NCBI RefSeq assembly: GCF_001559075.2
Contig: NZ_CP014015.2
Coordinates: 4,154,001 to 4,218,000 of the forward strand
Origin: Citrobacter amalonaticus
GTDB taxonomy: Bacteria > Pseudomonadota > Gammaproteobacteria > Enterobacterales > Enterobacteriaceae
DNA: 64,000 bases
Direction: 5' to 3'
The notes beneath the pieces are model-generated. The model was not told the DNA's origin. It did no database searches and saw nothing but the letters and a program-made list of their open reading frames with translations. A program made the translations under genes and the position numbers. The stretch's first letter is position 1; each line of letters starts with the position of its first letter. Below, one piece after another: positions 1 to 10,498 of the stretch.

Positions 1-81
1 AAAGAAATACTGTACTGCCCAGGGAAGCCAGCTCACCGCCTGCGGACGAGTCAGCACCTCTTCAATGATTAAGGGTGGCAT
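1..81 (-). CDS. ttrC: Tetrathionate reductase subunit C, N-terminal fragment
   Basis: Only the first 27 codons are in the window; the gene runs off the left edge. The reverse strand reads ATG at 81 and starts MPPLIIEEVLTRPQ, the start of TtrC. TtrC is the multi-pass membrane quinol dehydrogenase subunit that anchors the periplasmic TtrA/TtrB enzyme and feeds it electrons during anaerobic tetrathionate respiration. It begins two bases after the ttrB stop in the same direction, so the two are almost certainly co-transcribed in the order ttrB-ttrC-ttrA. The catalytic molybdenum subunit TtrA should lie just outside the window. Confidence 0.85.
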   Translation of the reverse strand, partial: MPPLIIEEVLTRPQAVSWLPWAVQYFF

Positions 82-83
82 TA

Positions 84-812
84 TCAGACCTCCTGCCAGA
101 GTGCGGGTTGTGCGCGACCCATCAACGGGGTGACAAATGCCTCGTCCAGTCCCAGATAGAAGACATGGGGCGCGGTGTTGTTTTCCGGTTTCAACACCTT
201 AATGGCGTCGTGATGGGTGCGGACTAATTGCGAAATTCGACTCTGCGGATCGCGGATATCGCCGATGATGCGCGCGCCGCCCACGCAGGACTCCACGCAG
301 GCGGGGAGCAGTCCGGCCTCCAGGCGATGGACGCAAAACGTGCATTTATCGGCGGTCTGTGTCTCATGATTGATAAAGCGCGCGTCGTAGGGGCAGGCCT
401 GCACGCAGTAGGCGCAACCGACGCAGCGGGTGTTATCGACCACCACGATGCCGTCCTCGCGTTGAAACGTGGCCTGCACCGGACAAACCGGCACGCAGGG
501 CGGATTGTCGCAGTGGTTGCACAGACGCGGTAACAGCACATTGGTCACCTCATCCGCCACCTGGACCTGATACTGATTCACATGGGTACGGAACTCGCCC
601 TGCGGCGTCTGGTTTTCAATCGCACAACTGACGGTGCAGGCCTGACAGCCGATGCAGCGGCGCAGATCGACAAGCATCGCGTAACGCTGCTGTGTGGAAC
701 CGCCGTGGCGTTCAGGTGAAAAAGAAAATTTCGCCTGCGCCAGTGGAACCAGCGACGCGCCTGCCGTCAGGACGCCCAGTTGCTGGAGAAACTGCCGTTT
801 ACTGCTGTCCAT
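84..812 (-). CDS. ttrB: Tetrathionate reductase iron-sulfur subunit B
   Basis: This 242-residue protein passes electrons from TtrC to the molybdenum subunit TtrA by a chain of [4Fe-4S] clusters. The start MDSSKRQFLQQLG is chosen because it opens a twin-arginine-type leader (KR form) and is preceded by a GGGAGA ribosome site; an in-frame ATG 11 codons further upstream would bury the leader. Ferredoxin-type cysteine sets follow: CIGCQACTVSC, CDNPPCVPVC, CVGCAYCVQAC and CTFC...C. Exported folded by Tat and held on the periplasmic face. Divergent from ttrS, whose product controls it. The family also contains DmsB/PhsB-like subunits, but the neighbouring ttrC and ttrSR settle the identity. Confidence 0.93.
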   Translation of the reverse strand: MDSSKRQFLQQLGVLTAGASLVPLAQAKFSFSPERHGGSTQQRYAMLVDLRRCIGCQACTVSCAIENQTPQGEFRTHVNQYQVQVADEVTNVLLPRLCNHCDNPPCVPVCPVQATFQREDGIVVVDNTRCVGCAYCVQACPYDARFINHETQTADKCTFCVHRLEAGLLPACVESCVGGARIIGDIRDPQSRISQLVRTHHDAIKVLKPENNTAPHVFYLGLDEAFVTPLMGRAQPALWQEV

Positions 813-927
813 TTTTTCTCCCGTCTCAAGGCAACAACGAAACATTTGTCACGCCGTTGGGTTGCGTGTGATGAATAAAGAATGTCGATGATTTACAGTG
901 TAAAAATCGTGGCGGGGGCAGCTCTAT

Positions 928-941
928 TGTGGTTAACCACA
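928..941. promoter_or_regulatory. Perfect 14-bp palindrome between ttrB and ttrS
   Basis: TGTGGTTAACCACA is a perfect inverted repeat in the divergent ttrB/ttrS promoter region, about 116 bases before ttrB and 51 before ttrS. In Salmonella the ttrBCA promoter needs the TtrSR system and FNR. I see no canonical FNR site here, so this palindrome is the best candidate for a TtrR operator. That assignment is inference from position and symmetry only. Confidence 0.4.
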
Positions 942-991
942 TACCCGGCGGGTTGTTGATCTAAAACAACATAATCAACGGGGATAAGGGT

Positions 992-2764
992 GTGAGAGGT
1001 AAAACGGTGAAGGGCCTGATGCTGCTGGCGTCGGTCTTAATGTACAGCGGCGCAGCGCTGGCGGGCTCATGGAATATCGGGATTCTGGCGATGCGCGGAG
1101 AGGTCTCCACCCGTAACCACTGGCAGCCGCTGGAAACGCAGCTTAATCAGCAAATTCCCGGAGAACAGTTCCATATCCAGCCGCTGGATTTGCACCAGAT
1201 GCAGGCGGCGGTGAACAACGGAACCGTGCAATTTGTGGTGACCAACCCGGCGCAGTTTGTGCAACTGAACAGCCATTCACCGCTGCGCTGGCTGGCGTCT
1301 CTGCGTTCTGCGCGCGGCACGGGTAACGTCATCGGCAGTGCGATCCTTACCCGGCGCGACAGCGGTATCACCGGCGCACATGATCTGATCGGTAAAACGG
1401 TGGGGGCTATCGATCCCCAGGCGTTCGGCGGCTACCTGCTGGGATATAAAGCGTTGAGCGACGCCGGTCTGCGCCCGGAGCGCGACCTCAATCTGCGTTT
1501 TAGCGGTTTTCCAGCCGATGCGCTTCTTTATTTGCTCCGTGAAAACGCAGTGCAGGCGGTGATTGTTCCGGTCTGCCTGCTGGAAAAAATGGACGAAGAG
1601 GGACTGGTTGATAAAACTGATTTTGTCGCGGTGCTCAACCGTCCCGGAAATATTGACTGTTTAGCCAGTACGCCACTCTATCCTGACTGGTCGTTCGCCG
1701 CGTTGCCTGCAGTCAATGATGCGTTGGCCGATCGCGTCACCCGCGCGCTACTGGCTGCGCCTGACACCGCCGCGTTCCACTGGGGGGCGCCGGCGTCGAC
1801 CAGCCAGGTGGAGGCGCTACTGCGCGACGTGCAGCAACATCCACAGCAGCGACGCTTATGGCTGGATGTGAAAAGCTGGCTGATACAGCATCAGTGGCTG
1901 ATGGTCGGGACCGCGCTGATCCTGCTGTTGCTAACCCTGAACTACGTCTGGGTGATGCTACTGGTTCGGCGTCGTGGTAAACAACTTGAACGCAACGGCG
2001 TCCAGTTGCGCCAGCAGGAGCAGGCGCTGGAAACGGCCAGGCAGATGAGCGTCCTCGGCGAAATGACCTCCGGATTCGCGCACGAACTGAACCAACCGCT
2101 GTCGGCAATTCGCCATTACGCGCAGGGTAGTCTGATTCGCCTGCAGTCGCAGGATCCGGCGCACGCGTTACTGCCAGCGCTTGAGCATATTGATCGGCAG
2201 GCGCAGCGTGGGGCCGAGACGCTGCGAAATCTGCGGCGCTGGGTGAGTCAGGCACAGGGAAGTCCGATCCGCACGGAAGAGTGGGAGAACATCAGCATTC
2301 ACGAGGCGGTTCAACATGTCTGGCAACTGTTGCGCATGGCACAGCAGTTCCCGACGTTAACGTTACACAGCAATATCGATCGCGCGTTGACGATTTTGCT
2401 GCCGCCGGTTTTGCTGGAGCAGGTGCTGGCTAATCTGATCCTCAACGCGGCGCAGGCGGGCGCTACCACGCTGTGGATCGATGCCTCAGCGTCGACACCG
2501 GGCGTGCGCATGACGTTGCAGGATAATGGCGGCGGTATCGACGAGGCTTTACTGCATCAAGCTTTTCAGCCCTTCAAGACCAGTCGGAAAGAGGGGATGG
2601 GACTGGGGCTGGTGATTTGTCAGCGGCTGGTGCGTTACGGTCAGGGGGAGATTAACCTGCGAAATCAGACCGCGCCCGACGGGCAGCCTGGCGTGGCGGT
2701 TGTACTGGATTTTACTCAACAGGAGGCGCGGAGCGGCAATGGCGATAATTCATTTACTGGATGA
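992..2764 (+). CDS. ttrS: Tetrathionate sensor histidine kinase
   Basis: 590-residue membrane sensor that detects tetrathionate outside the cytoplasmic membrane and phosphorylates TtrR. It starts at a GTG with a signal-like stretch (about residues 8-25), followed by a PhnD-type periplasmic binding domain (about 25-290) and a transmembrane helix (about 300-325). The dimerisation H-box GFAHELNQPLSAIRHY has its phosphoacceptor His at residue 364. The ATPase domain shows the N box (LANLILNAAQAG) and G boxes (DNGGGID, GMGLGL). Its last 26 bases overlap ttrR, which suggests translational coupling. Divergent from the ttrBCA operon it controls. In Salmonella this pair sits in SPI-2; here no secretion genes accompany it. 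Confidence 0.94.
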   Translation: MRGKTVKGLMLLASVLMYSGAALAGSWNIGILAMRGEVSTRNHWQPLETQLNQQIPGEQFHIQPLDLHQMQAAVNNGTVQFVVTNPAQFVQLNSHSPLRWLASLRSARGTGNVIGSAILTRRDSGITGAHDLIGKTVGAIDPQAFGGYLLGYKALSDAGLRPERDLNLRFSGFPADALLYLLRENAVQAVIVPVCLLEKMDEEGLVDKTDFVAVLNRPGNIDCLASTPLYPDWSFAALPAVNDALADRVTRALLAAPDTAAFHWGAPASTSQVEALLRDVQQHPQQRRLWLDVKSWLIQHQWLMVGTALILLLLTLNYVWVMLLVRRRGKQLERNGVQLRQQEQALETARQMSVLGEMTSGFAHELNQPLSAIRHYAQGSLIRLQSQDPAHALLPALEHIDRQAQRGAETLRNLRRWVSQAQGSPIRTEEWENISIHEAVQHVWQLLRMAQQFPTLTLHSNIDRALTILLPPVLLEQVLANLILNAAQAGATTLWIDASASTPGVRMTLQDNGGGIDEALLHQAFQPFKTSRKEGMGLGLVICQRLVRYGQGEINLRNQTAPDGQPGVAVVLDFTQQEARSGNGDNSFTG

Positions 2765-3341
2765 TGATGTGGCGGTCACCGATGCCTGCGCTTTTCTGCT
2801 GGAGAGTCTGGGCTACCCGGTTACGTGCTGGGAAGAAGGGGCTGTTTTTCTTGAGCAGGCCGAGTTGTATCAGACGGGCGTACTGTTGCTGGATATGCGG
2901 ATGCCGGTCATGGACGGTAAGCATGTCCATGAGGTGTTGCGCCAGCGCGAAAGTACGCTGGCGGTGGTGTTTCTTACCGGACATGGCGACGTGCCGATGG
3001 CCGTCGAGCAGATGAAACTCGGTGCGGTAGACTTCCTGCAAAAACCGGTCAGCGCCAGACCGTTGCAAACAGCGCTGGAGCGTGCGCTGGTGGTTTCGGA
3101 ACAGGCCGTTGCCCGCCAACAGATCGCCACCTGTTACCGGGGACTCACGGCAAAAGAACGTGAGTTAGCTGGCTTCGTCGTTAAGGGACTGATGAACCGC
3201 GAGATCGCGCAGGTGATGAACATCGCGGTACGCACGGTAGAAGTGCATCGCGCCAGGGTGATGGAAAAAATGCAGGCGGCAAATCTGGCGGAGCTGGTCA
3301 ACAAATGGCAACAATTGAAAGAAACGCGTATCGTTGAATAG
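2739..3341 (+). CDS. ttrR: Tetrathionate response regulator
   Basis: 200-residue FixJ/NarL-type response regulator. The receiver domain (about 1-120) carries the acidic pocket LLDDD and the phosphoacceptor Asp52 in LLLDMRMPVMDG; the Lys of LQKPVS completes the site. A C-terminal LuxR-type helix-turn-helix follows (about 135-195, LTAKERELAGFVVKGLMNREIA...RTVEVHR). The start is the ATG inside the end of ttrS, 9 bases after an AGGAGG-like site; a longer in-frame start further inside ttrS is unlikely. Phosphorylated TtrR activates ttrBCA in Salmonella, and the same role is inferred here. Confidence 0.94.
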   Translation: MAIIHLLDDDVAVTDACAFLLESLGYPVTCWEEGAVFLEQAELYQTGVLLLDMRMPVMDGKHVHEVLRQRESTLAVVFLTGHGDVPMAVEQMKLGAVDFLQKPVSARPLQTALERALVVSEQAVARQQIATCYRGLTAKERELAGFVVKGLMNREIAQVMNIAVRTVEVHRARVMEKMQAANLAELVNKWQQLKETRIVE

Positions 3342-3434
3342 TACCGTGAGTTATTTATTTGATTTTCTTTGTTTTTTGTCATCCCTTCCAGTCTGATATA
3401 TGCTGTTTAACTGGACCTGCAATGAGAGACAATA

Positions 3435-3644
3435 ATGGGAAACCTGACAAAAGACGATGAACTGTACCGTGAGATGTGCAGAGTGGTTGGCAAAGTGGTG
3501 CTGGAAATGCGCGATCTGGGACAGGAACCCAAACATATCGTGATTGCCGGGGTACTACGAACCGCGCTGGCGAACCAGCGTATTCAGCGTAGCGACCTTG
3601 AAAAGCAGGCGATGGAAACGGTAATCAAAGCGCTGGCCGGCTAA
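3435..3644 (+). CDS. fumD: Small fumarase-like protein FumD
   Basis: This 69-residue protein matches E. coli YdhZ/FumD almost residue for residue (MGNLTKDDELYREMCR...). E. coli FumD was reported to have fumarase activity although it is unrelated to FumA, FumB and FumC. In E. coli it stands between pykF and the ydhY operon. Here the ttr locus is on its left instead, so ttr appears to have been inserted on the pykF side of fumD. No signal peptide or membrane helix. A short hairpin follows the stop, so it is probably transcribed separately from ydhY. Confidence 0.92.
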   Translation: MGNLTKDDELYREMCRVVGKVVLEMRDLGQEPKHIVIAGVLRTALANQRIQRSDLEKQAMETVIKALAG

Positions 3645-3652
3645 CCGCAACG

Positions 3653-3675
3653 AGGGATGGACTCATCCCTTATTT
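3653..3675 (+). terminator. Hairpin after fumD
   Basis: AGGGATG and CATCCCT form a 7-bp stem with a GACT loop directly after the fumD stop, followed by a short T-rich stretch (TATTT). A modest intrinsic terminator. Confidence 0.5.
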
Positions 3676-3872
3676 CCTGCCACTCGAATTATTCAGGGAG
3701 CAATATTACCGCTATCGGCTAACTCGCTATATTATTAAATATATTACGAGCGTTTTTTAATTTATAGTTGGGAACAATTTCACATTTATTTGTAATCTGG
3801 CGGAACAGTATTTCACTGTCTTTATGATAATAAATATCACTACGCATTTAATATTTCTCTTCCCGTTTTTAA

Positions 3873-3921
3873 TTGATGACGATCAAAGTTATACCTATCA
3901 ATAACTCCCATTATTTATTTC
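3873..3921 (+). promoter_or_regulatory. FNR-dependent ydhY operon promoter
   Basis: TTGAT-GACG-ATCAA at 3873-3886 matches the FNR consensus perfectly. A CATTAT -10 box at 3909-3914 would put the transcript start near 3921, with FNR centred about -41.5 as in class II promoters. TACCTAT at 3892-3898 fits the NarL heptamer TACYYMT. In E. coli the ydhYVWXUT operon is activated by FNR and repressed by NarL/NarP with nitrate or nitrite, and the sites seen agree. The rest of the 447-base gap between fumD and ydhY is AT-rich and shows no ORF. Confidence 0.82.
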
Positions 3922-4091
3922 GCCTAACCCTAAAGGATTAGTTTATTTGCGTTAAATTGCGTTATTTATGCAATCCGGTTATGGCAGAACTTCAGCTGTG
4001 GGAGGCAACATCAGAGGCTCTGTTTCAGCATAATTAGCATCAGCCTGGGACGTGTTGTCGGCACTGCGTTTGCGAAGAGGATGCAAAATAA

Positions 4092-6841
<2,750 letters not shown>

Positions 6842-6851
6842 GGAAGAAAAT

Positions 6852-7502
6852 ATGAGCCAACCAGAGGATGTGAGTCAGCTTGCCGCGCCGGATGTCGATC
6901 TCGAAAAGCGGCAGTGGTTACAGGGGCGACATGAACCGGTAGCCTGCGCGGATGAACAGGCAGCGACAGAAAGCCCCGCAGAGATTATGGCGGATTTCAT
7001 CCGCCAGCATTCGGCGAGCGGCCAGCTTGTCGCGCGCGAACGGTTCTTGCAGCCGCCGTACTCGGTGGAAGAGGCGGCGCTCACACCGCTACTGGAAACA
7101 CTCAGAGAGGGGCTCGCCGGCGAGGATATCGCCCGGGTGCAGGGCTCTCAGGATGAATATTACTACTCAACCCAGACCATGACCGCCAACTATGCCGACA
7201 TGTGCGTTCAAGTGGTGGAAAAGGATATCTGTCGGGCAATCGCACTGGCGGTGCGCTTTGACTGTCAGACCTATCCGCGTCCGTACAAGGTCGCCATGCT
7301 GGAACAATCGCCTTACGGTTTCGCGCCTGAGCAGATAGATGCCGCGCTGGCCGCGATTGAAACGCATCCCGACTATGCCGATATTCGCCCGGTCTCGTCG
7401 TCGAACGACGTGCCGTATTTATTCAGCGAACGTTTTATGAGTTACGGCAAAGCATACGGTTTGTGCGAATGGCTGGAAGTTGAGCAGTTTCAGAATCCCT
7501 GA
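6852..7502 (+). CDS. ydhW: Conserved protein YdhW
   Basis: 216 residues, matching E. coli YdhW in length and position. No recognised catalytic motif, no signal peptide and no membrane helix; a largely soluble acidic protein. It starts 10 bases after ydhV behind a GGAAG ribosome site, so it is translated from the same message. Found only with the AOR-like YdhV and its electron carriers, so an accessory or assembly role for that enzyme is likely, but this is inference. The function is unknown in E. coli as well. Confidence 0.88.
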   Translation: MSQPEDVSQLAAPDVDLEKRQWLQGRHEPVACADEQAATESPAEIMADFIRQHSASGQLVARERFLQPPYSVEEAALTPLLETLREGLAGEDIARVQGSQDEYYYSTQTMTANYADMCVQVVEKDICRAIALAVRFDCQTYPRPYKVAMLEQSPYGFAPEQIDAALAAIETHPDYADIRPVSSSNDVPYLFSERFMSYGKAYGLCEWLEVEQFQNP

Positions 7503-7552
7503 ATTCATGGAAAGCGTGGACGAGCGCGACCACAGCATTAGAGGATAACAAG

Positions 7553-8221
7553 ATGTCCTTCACTCGACGAAAATTTGTGCTTGGCATGGGTACGGTCATT
7601 TTCTTCAGCGGACCCGGCCAGACGCTGCTGGCGAAGACAACCGCCAGCGGCCCCGTTCGTTACGTCATGATCCATGATGAATCGCGATGTAATGGCTGTA
7701 ACCTCTGTACCCGCGCCTGTCGCAAAACGAATCATGTTCCCGCGCAGGGAAGTCGCCTGTCGATTGCGCATATTCCCGTTTCAGATAATGACAACGAGAC
7801 GCTGTATCACTACTTCCGTCAGTCCTGTCAGCACTGCGATGATGCGCCCTGCATTGAAGTTTGCCCGACCGGTGCGTCGTGGCGCGATGAGAACGGGATC
7901 GTTCGCGTCGACAGTTCGCGCTGCATCGGCTGTAGTTACTGTATCGGCGCATGTCCCTATCAGGTGCGCTACCTGAATCCGCAAACCAAGGTGGCGGACA
8001 AATGCGATTTTTGCGCCCAGTCCCGGCTGGCAAAAGGCTTTCCGCCCATCTGCGTGACCTCCTGCCCGGAACATGCGTTGCTGTTTGGACGCGAGGACAG
8101 CCCGGACATCCAGCGTTGGCTACAGGAAAATAACTATTACCAGTATCAACTTCCGGGCGCGGGCAAGCCCCATCTGTATCGTCGGTTCGGTCAACATTTG
8201 ATTAAAAAGGATAATGTATGA
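7553..8221 (+). CDS. ydhX: Tat-exported ferredoxin-like protein YdhX
   Basis: 222 residues. A twin-arginine leader is clear (FTRRKFVLG at residues 3-11, then a hydrophobic run). Four ferredoxin cysteine groups follow: CNGCNLCTRAC, CQHCDDAPCIEVC, CIGCSYCIGAC and CDFCAQ...C. It resembles the iron-sulfur subunits of periplasmic molybdoenzymes (TtrB, NrfC, PhsB). Its stop overlaps the ydhU start by four bases (ATGA), typical of coupled translation with its membrane partner. It likely sits on the periplasmic face and exchanges electrons with the quinone pool through YdhU. No periplasmic molybdenum subunit is encoded in the operon, which is unusual. Confidence 0.92.
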   Translation: MSFTRRKFVLGMGTVIFFSGPGQTLLAKTTASGPVRYVMIHDESRCNGCNLCTRACRKTNHVPAQGSRLSIAHIPVSDNDNETLYHYFRQSCQHCDDAPCIEVCPTGASWRDENGIVRVDSSRCIGCSYCIGACPYQVRYLNPQTKVADKCDFCAQSRLAKGFPPICVTSCPEHALLFGREDSPDIQRWLQENNYYQYQLPGAGKPHLYRRFGQHLIKKDNV

Positions 8222-9003
8222 ACGCGTCGCAGACTGCTGAACAGTTCCAGGCCCAACTGGCAAATTATGTGCCGGTCTTTTCCCCCGAGTATTGGCCCGT
8301 CTGGCTGGTGATCGCCGGACTTCTGCTGGTGGCGATGTGGCTGGTGCTGGGGTTACACGCCTGGCTTCGCTTTCGCGCGGCCAACAAGGCCGCCGCCGGG
8401 CATGGTGAGAAGGTTTACCTGTATTCTCGTGCGGTACGCCTGTGGCACTGGTCGAATGCCTTGCTGTTTCTGCTCCTGCTCGGCAGCGGGCTTATCAACC
8501 ATTTCTCGCTGGTTAGCGCAGCGGTGATCAAAAGCCTGCTGACGGTGCACGAGGTCTGCGGATTTTTGCTGCTGGCGTGCTGGGTCGGTTTCGTGCTGAT
8601 CAATGCGTTGGGCGGGAACGGTCATCATTATATTATCCGTCCCCAGGGCTGGGTGGCGCGAGCGATGAAACAGACCCGTTTCTATCTGTTTGGCATTATG
8701 CAGGGGGAAGCGCATCCGTTCCCGGCAACGCCGCGTTCGAAGTTTAATCCGTTACAGCAGGCGGCCTATGTCGGCGTGATGTACGGATTGTTGCCGTTGC
8801 TGCTGCTGAGCGGATTGTTGGCGCTCTATCCGCAGGTCGTGGGCGACGTATTCCCCGGCGTGCGCTACTGGTTGCTGCAGGCGCACTTCGCGCTGGCAAT
8901 CATCAGCCTGTTCTTTATTTTTGGTCACCTCTACCTGTGCACTACGGGCCGCACGCCTGGCGAGACGTTCCGCTGCATGGTCGATGGTTATCACCGGCAT
9001 TAA
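8218..9003 (+). CDS. ydhU: Membrane cytochrome b subunit YdhU
   Basis: 261 residues, the same as E. coli YdhU, related to the cytochrome b subunit PhsC of thiosulfate reductase. Hydrophobic helices lie roughly at residues 20-45, 73-95, 105-130, 175-200 and 220-240. Conserved haem ligand candidates are the His of RLWHWSNA, the His of LTVHEVCG and the His of QAHFAL / FGHLYLC. It should oxidise or reduce quinol and pass electrons to YdhX. Coupled by an ATGA overlap to ydhX, and followed by ydhT after three bases. Confidence 0.91.
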   Translation: MNASQTAEQFQAQLANYVPVFSPEYWPVWLVIAGLLLVAMWLVLGLHAWLRFRAANKAAAGHGEKVYLYSRAVRLWHWSNALLFLLLLGSGLINHFSLVSAAVIKSLLTVHEVCGFLLLACWVGFVLINALGGNGHHYIIRPQGWVARAMKQTRFYLFGIMQGEAHPFPATPRSKFNPLQQAAYVGVMYGLLPLLLLSGLLALYPQVVGDVFPGVRYWLLQAHFALAIISLFFIFGHLYLCTTGRTPGETFRCMVDGYHRH

Positions 9004-9006
9004 CGT

Positions 9007-9816
9007 ATGCTGATCACGCGAGAGGATTTACGCAACTGGCGGGTTGGTGCGCTGATATACCGCTGGTTTCTGCGCCGCTTCCCTGAGGGTGGCAACTACG
9101 CCGATGTGCATCGGGCGTTGAGTCGCGAAGGTTATCTCGACTGGGCGAACAGCCTGGTGGAATACGCCTGGTCGCGCTGGCTGGATGAAGAAAATTTCGC
9201 CCGTCAGGATATCTCCGCCATGTCGCGCCTGGCGCGGCCGGATGCCTCAATGGGCGATCAACAGGTGGCGAACGCGGGCGATAACGCGAATCTGGGTTGT
9301 GCGGGTGATAACATGAAGATCGCCAGCGCAGGCTATGCGTCACAAATTGCCAGTGCGGGCTACTGCGTGCGCATTGGCAGCGTTGGCTATAACAGCCATA
9401 TCAGCAGTTCCGGGGATCGCGCGCGGCTGGCTGCCGCAGGAAACTCGACGCGAATCAGCAGCGCCGGTAACGGAACGCGGATCGCCAGCAGCGGGATGCG
9501 TGTGCGGGTGAGTTCGCTGGGTGAAAGAAACCATGTCGCCAGTAACGGCGACCTGAGCCAGATAGTGAGCTTTGGCGCAAATGCGAAAATCGCCAACAGC
9601 GGCGATAATGTGCATATCATCTGCAACGGCGACAACGCGATCGTTGCCAGTACCGGGGTTGTGGATTCCGTCGTACTGGGGCCGGGCGGCTGCGCGGCGC
9701 TGGCGTATCACGACGGTGAACGCATGCGTTTCGCCGTCGCGGTTGAAGGTGAAGCGGGGATCCGCGCCGGCGTGAAATACCGACTCGACGACGCGCACCA
9801 GTTTGTTGAGTGCTGA
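9007..9816 (+). CDS. ydhT: Nonapeptide-repeat protein YdhT
   Basis: 269 residues, last gene of the ydhYVWXUT operon. Residues about 1-80 form a non-repetitive head with an amphipathic helix-rich look. Residues about 90-224 are about 15 tandem 9-residue units of the pattern xGxxxxI(A/S)S, for example AGDNMKIAS, AGYASQIAS, AGNGTRIAS and SGDNVHIIC. A short non-repetitive tail follows. Such regular Gly/Ser and Ile/Val spacing suggests a parallel beta-solenoid. There is no signal peptide, so a cytoplasmic scaffold for the YdhV complex is possible, but no function is known. It ends four bases from the convergent transporter operon. Confidence 0.9.
   Translation: MLITREDLRNWRVGALIYRWFLRRFPEGGNYADVHRALSREGYLDWANSLVEYAWSRWLDEENFARQDISAMSRLARPDASMGDQQVANAGDNANLGCAGDNMKIASAGYASQIASAGYCVRIGSVGYNSHISSSGDRARLAAAGNSTRISSAGNGTRIASSGMRVRVSSLGERNHVASNGDLSQIVSFGANAKIANSGDNVHIICNGDNAIVASTGVVDSVVLGPGGCAALAYHDGERMRFAVAVEGEAGIRAGVKYRLDDAHQFVEC
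9274..9678 (+). repeat. 27-base in-frame repeat block inside ydhT
   Basis: About 15 degenerate units of 27 bases encode the 9-residue solenoid units of YdhT. The units keep Gly at position 2, a branched aliphatic residue at position 7 and mostly Ser at position 9. DNA identity between units is only moderate, so the repeat is old and kept by protein structure rather than by recent slippage. Confidence 0.8.
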
Positions 9817-9820
9817 TCGT

Positions 9821-10498
9821 TCAACGAAGCGCAAACCGTCGCCGGGTCGCTTTCTCCAGCCCGTAGCAAAGCAGATAGTAGACCAGGCCCGTAAAGATGA
9901 AGATAGCCGCCGGGTAAATCTGTTCCCGGCTGTTAACCTGTCCCGCCACCGTCGTCAGTTCCGGCACGTTGACGATAAACGCCAGCGAGGTGTCCTTCAG
10001 CAGACCAATGCCTATCCCGGTCAGGGAGGGCAGGATATGGCGTAACACCTGCGGTAGCAGAACCCCTCTTAATGCCTGAACAGGACTGAAACCCTGTGCC
10101 ATTGCCGCATCATACTGTCCGGCGGGTAGCGCGTTGAGTCCCGCGTACACCGAATGCATGACCGACGCGGCGGTAAACCAGGCCAGCGCCAGCGTCACGG
10201 TTGCCGCTCCGGGGAGATCGCTGCCGGTAAGCATGGGTAGCAGATACCACATCCAGAAAATAACGAAGATCAGCGGTATCCCGCGTATGAGCTCTGCCCA
10301 GATGAACAATCCCTTACGGATGACGCCCGGAAAGCGCCAGGCGAGAGCGGCAAGGGCAATACCGGCAGGTAAGGCCAGCACTGCCGCACCCAGCGCCATC
10401 ATCAGGGTCAACAACACACCGCCGGGTTGACCGTCGGCCATGCGTCCCCACAGGAGATAATCCAGATTGTCGGTTATCACCGCAATATTAGCGATCAT
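9821..10498 (-). CDS. Amino acid type ABC transporter permease
   Basis: 225 residues in the HisM/GlnP permease family (polar amino acid uptake). The ATG at 10498 is chosen because AGGAG stands 8 bases upstream; an in-frame ATG 22 codons earlier lies inside the upstream gene and would add a basic, non-membrane stretch. About five membrane helices. The EAA-like loop that docks to the ATPase reads YDAAMAQGFSPVQALRGVLL. Overlaps the upstream permease gene by 11 bases. Last gene of a four-gene operon (binding protein, ATPase, two permeases). The pair should form a heterodimeric channel. Substrate unknown. Confidence 0.88.
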   Translation of the reverse strand: MIANIAVITDNLDYLLWGRMADGQPGGVLLTLMMALGAAVLALPAGIALAALAWRFPGVIRKGLFIWAELIRGIPLIFVIFWMWYLLPMLTGSDLPGAATVTLALAWFTAASVMHSVYAGLNALPAGQYDAAMAQGFSPVQALRGVLLPQVLRHILPSLTGIGIGLLKDTSLAFIVNVPELTTVAGQVNSREQIYPAAIFIFTGLVYYLLCYGLEKATRRRFALR

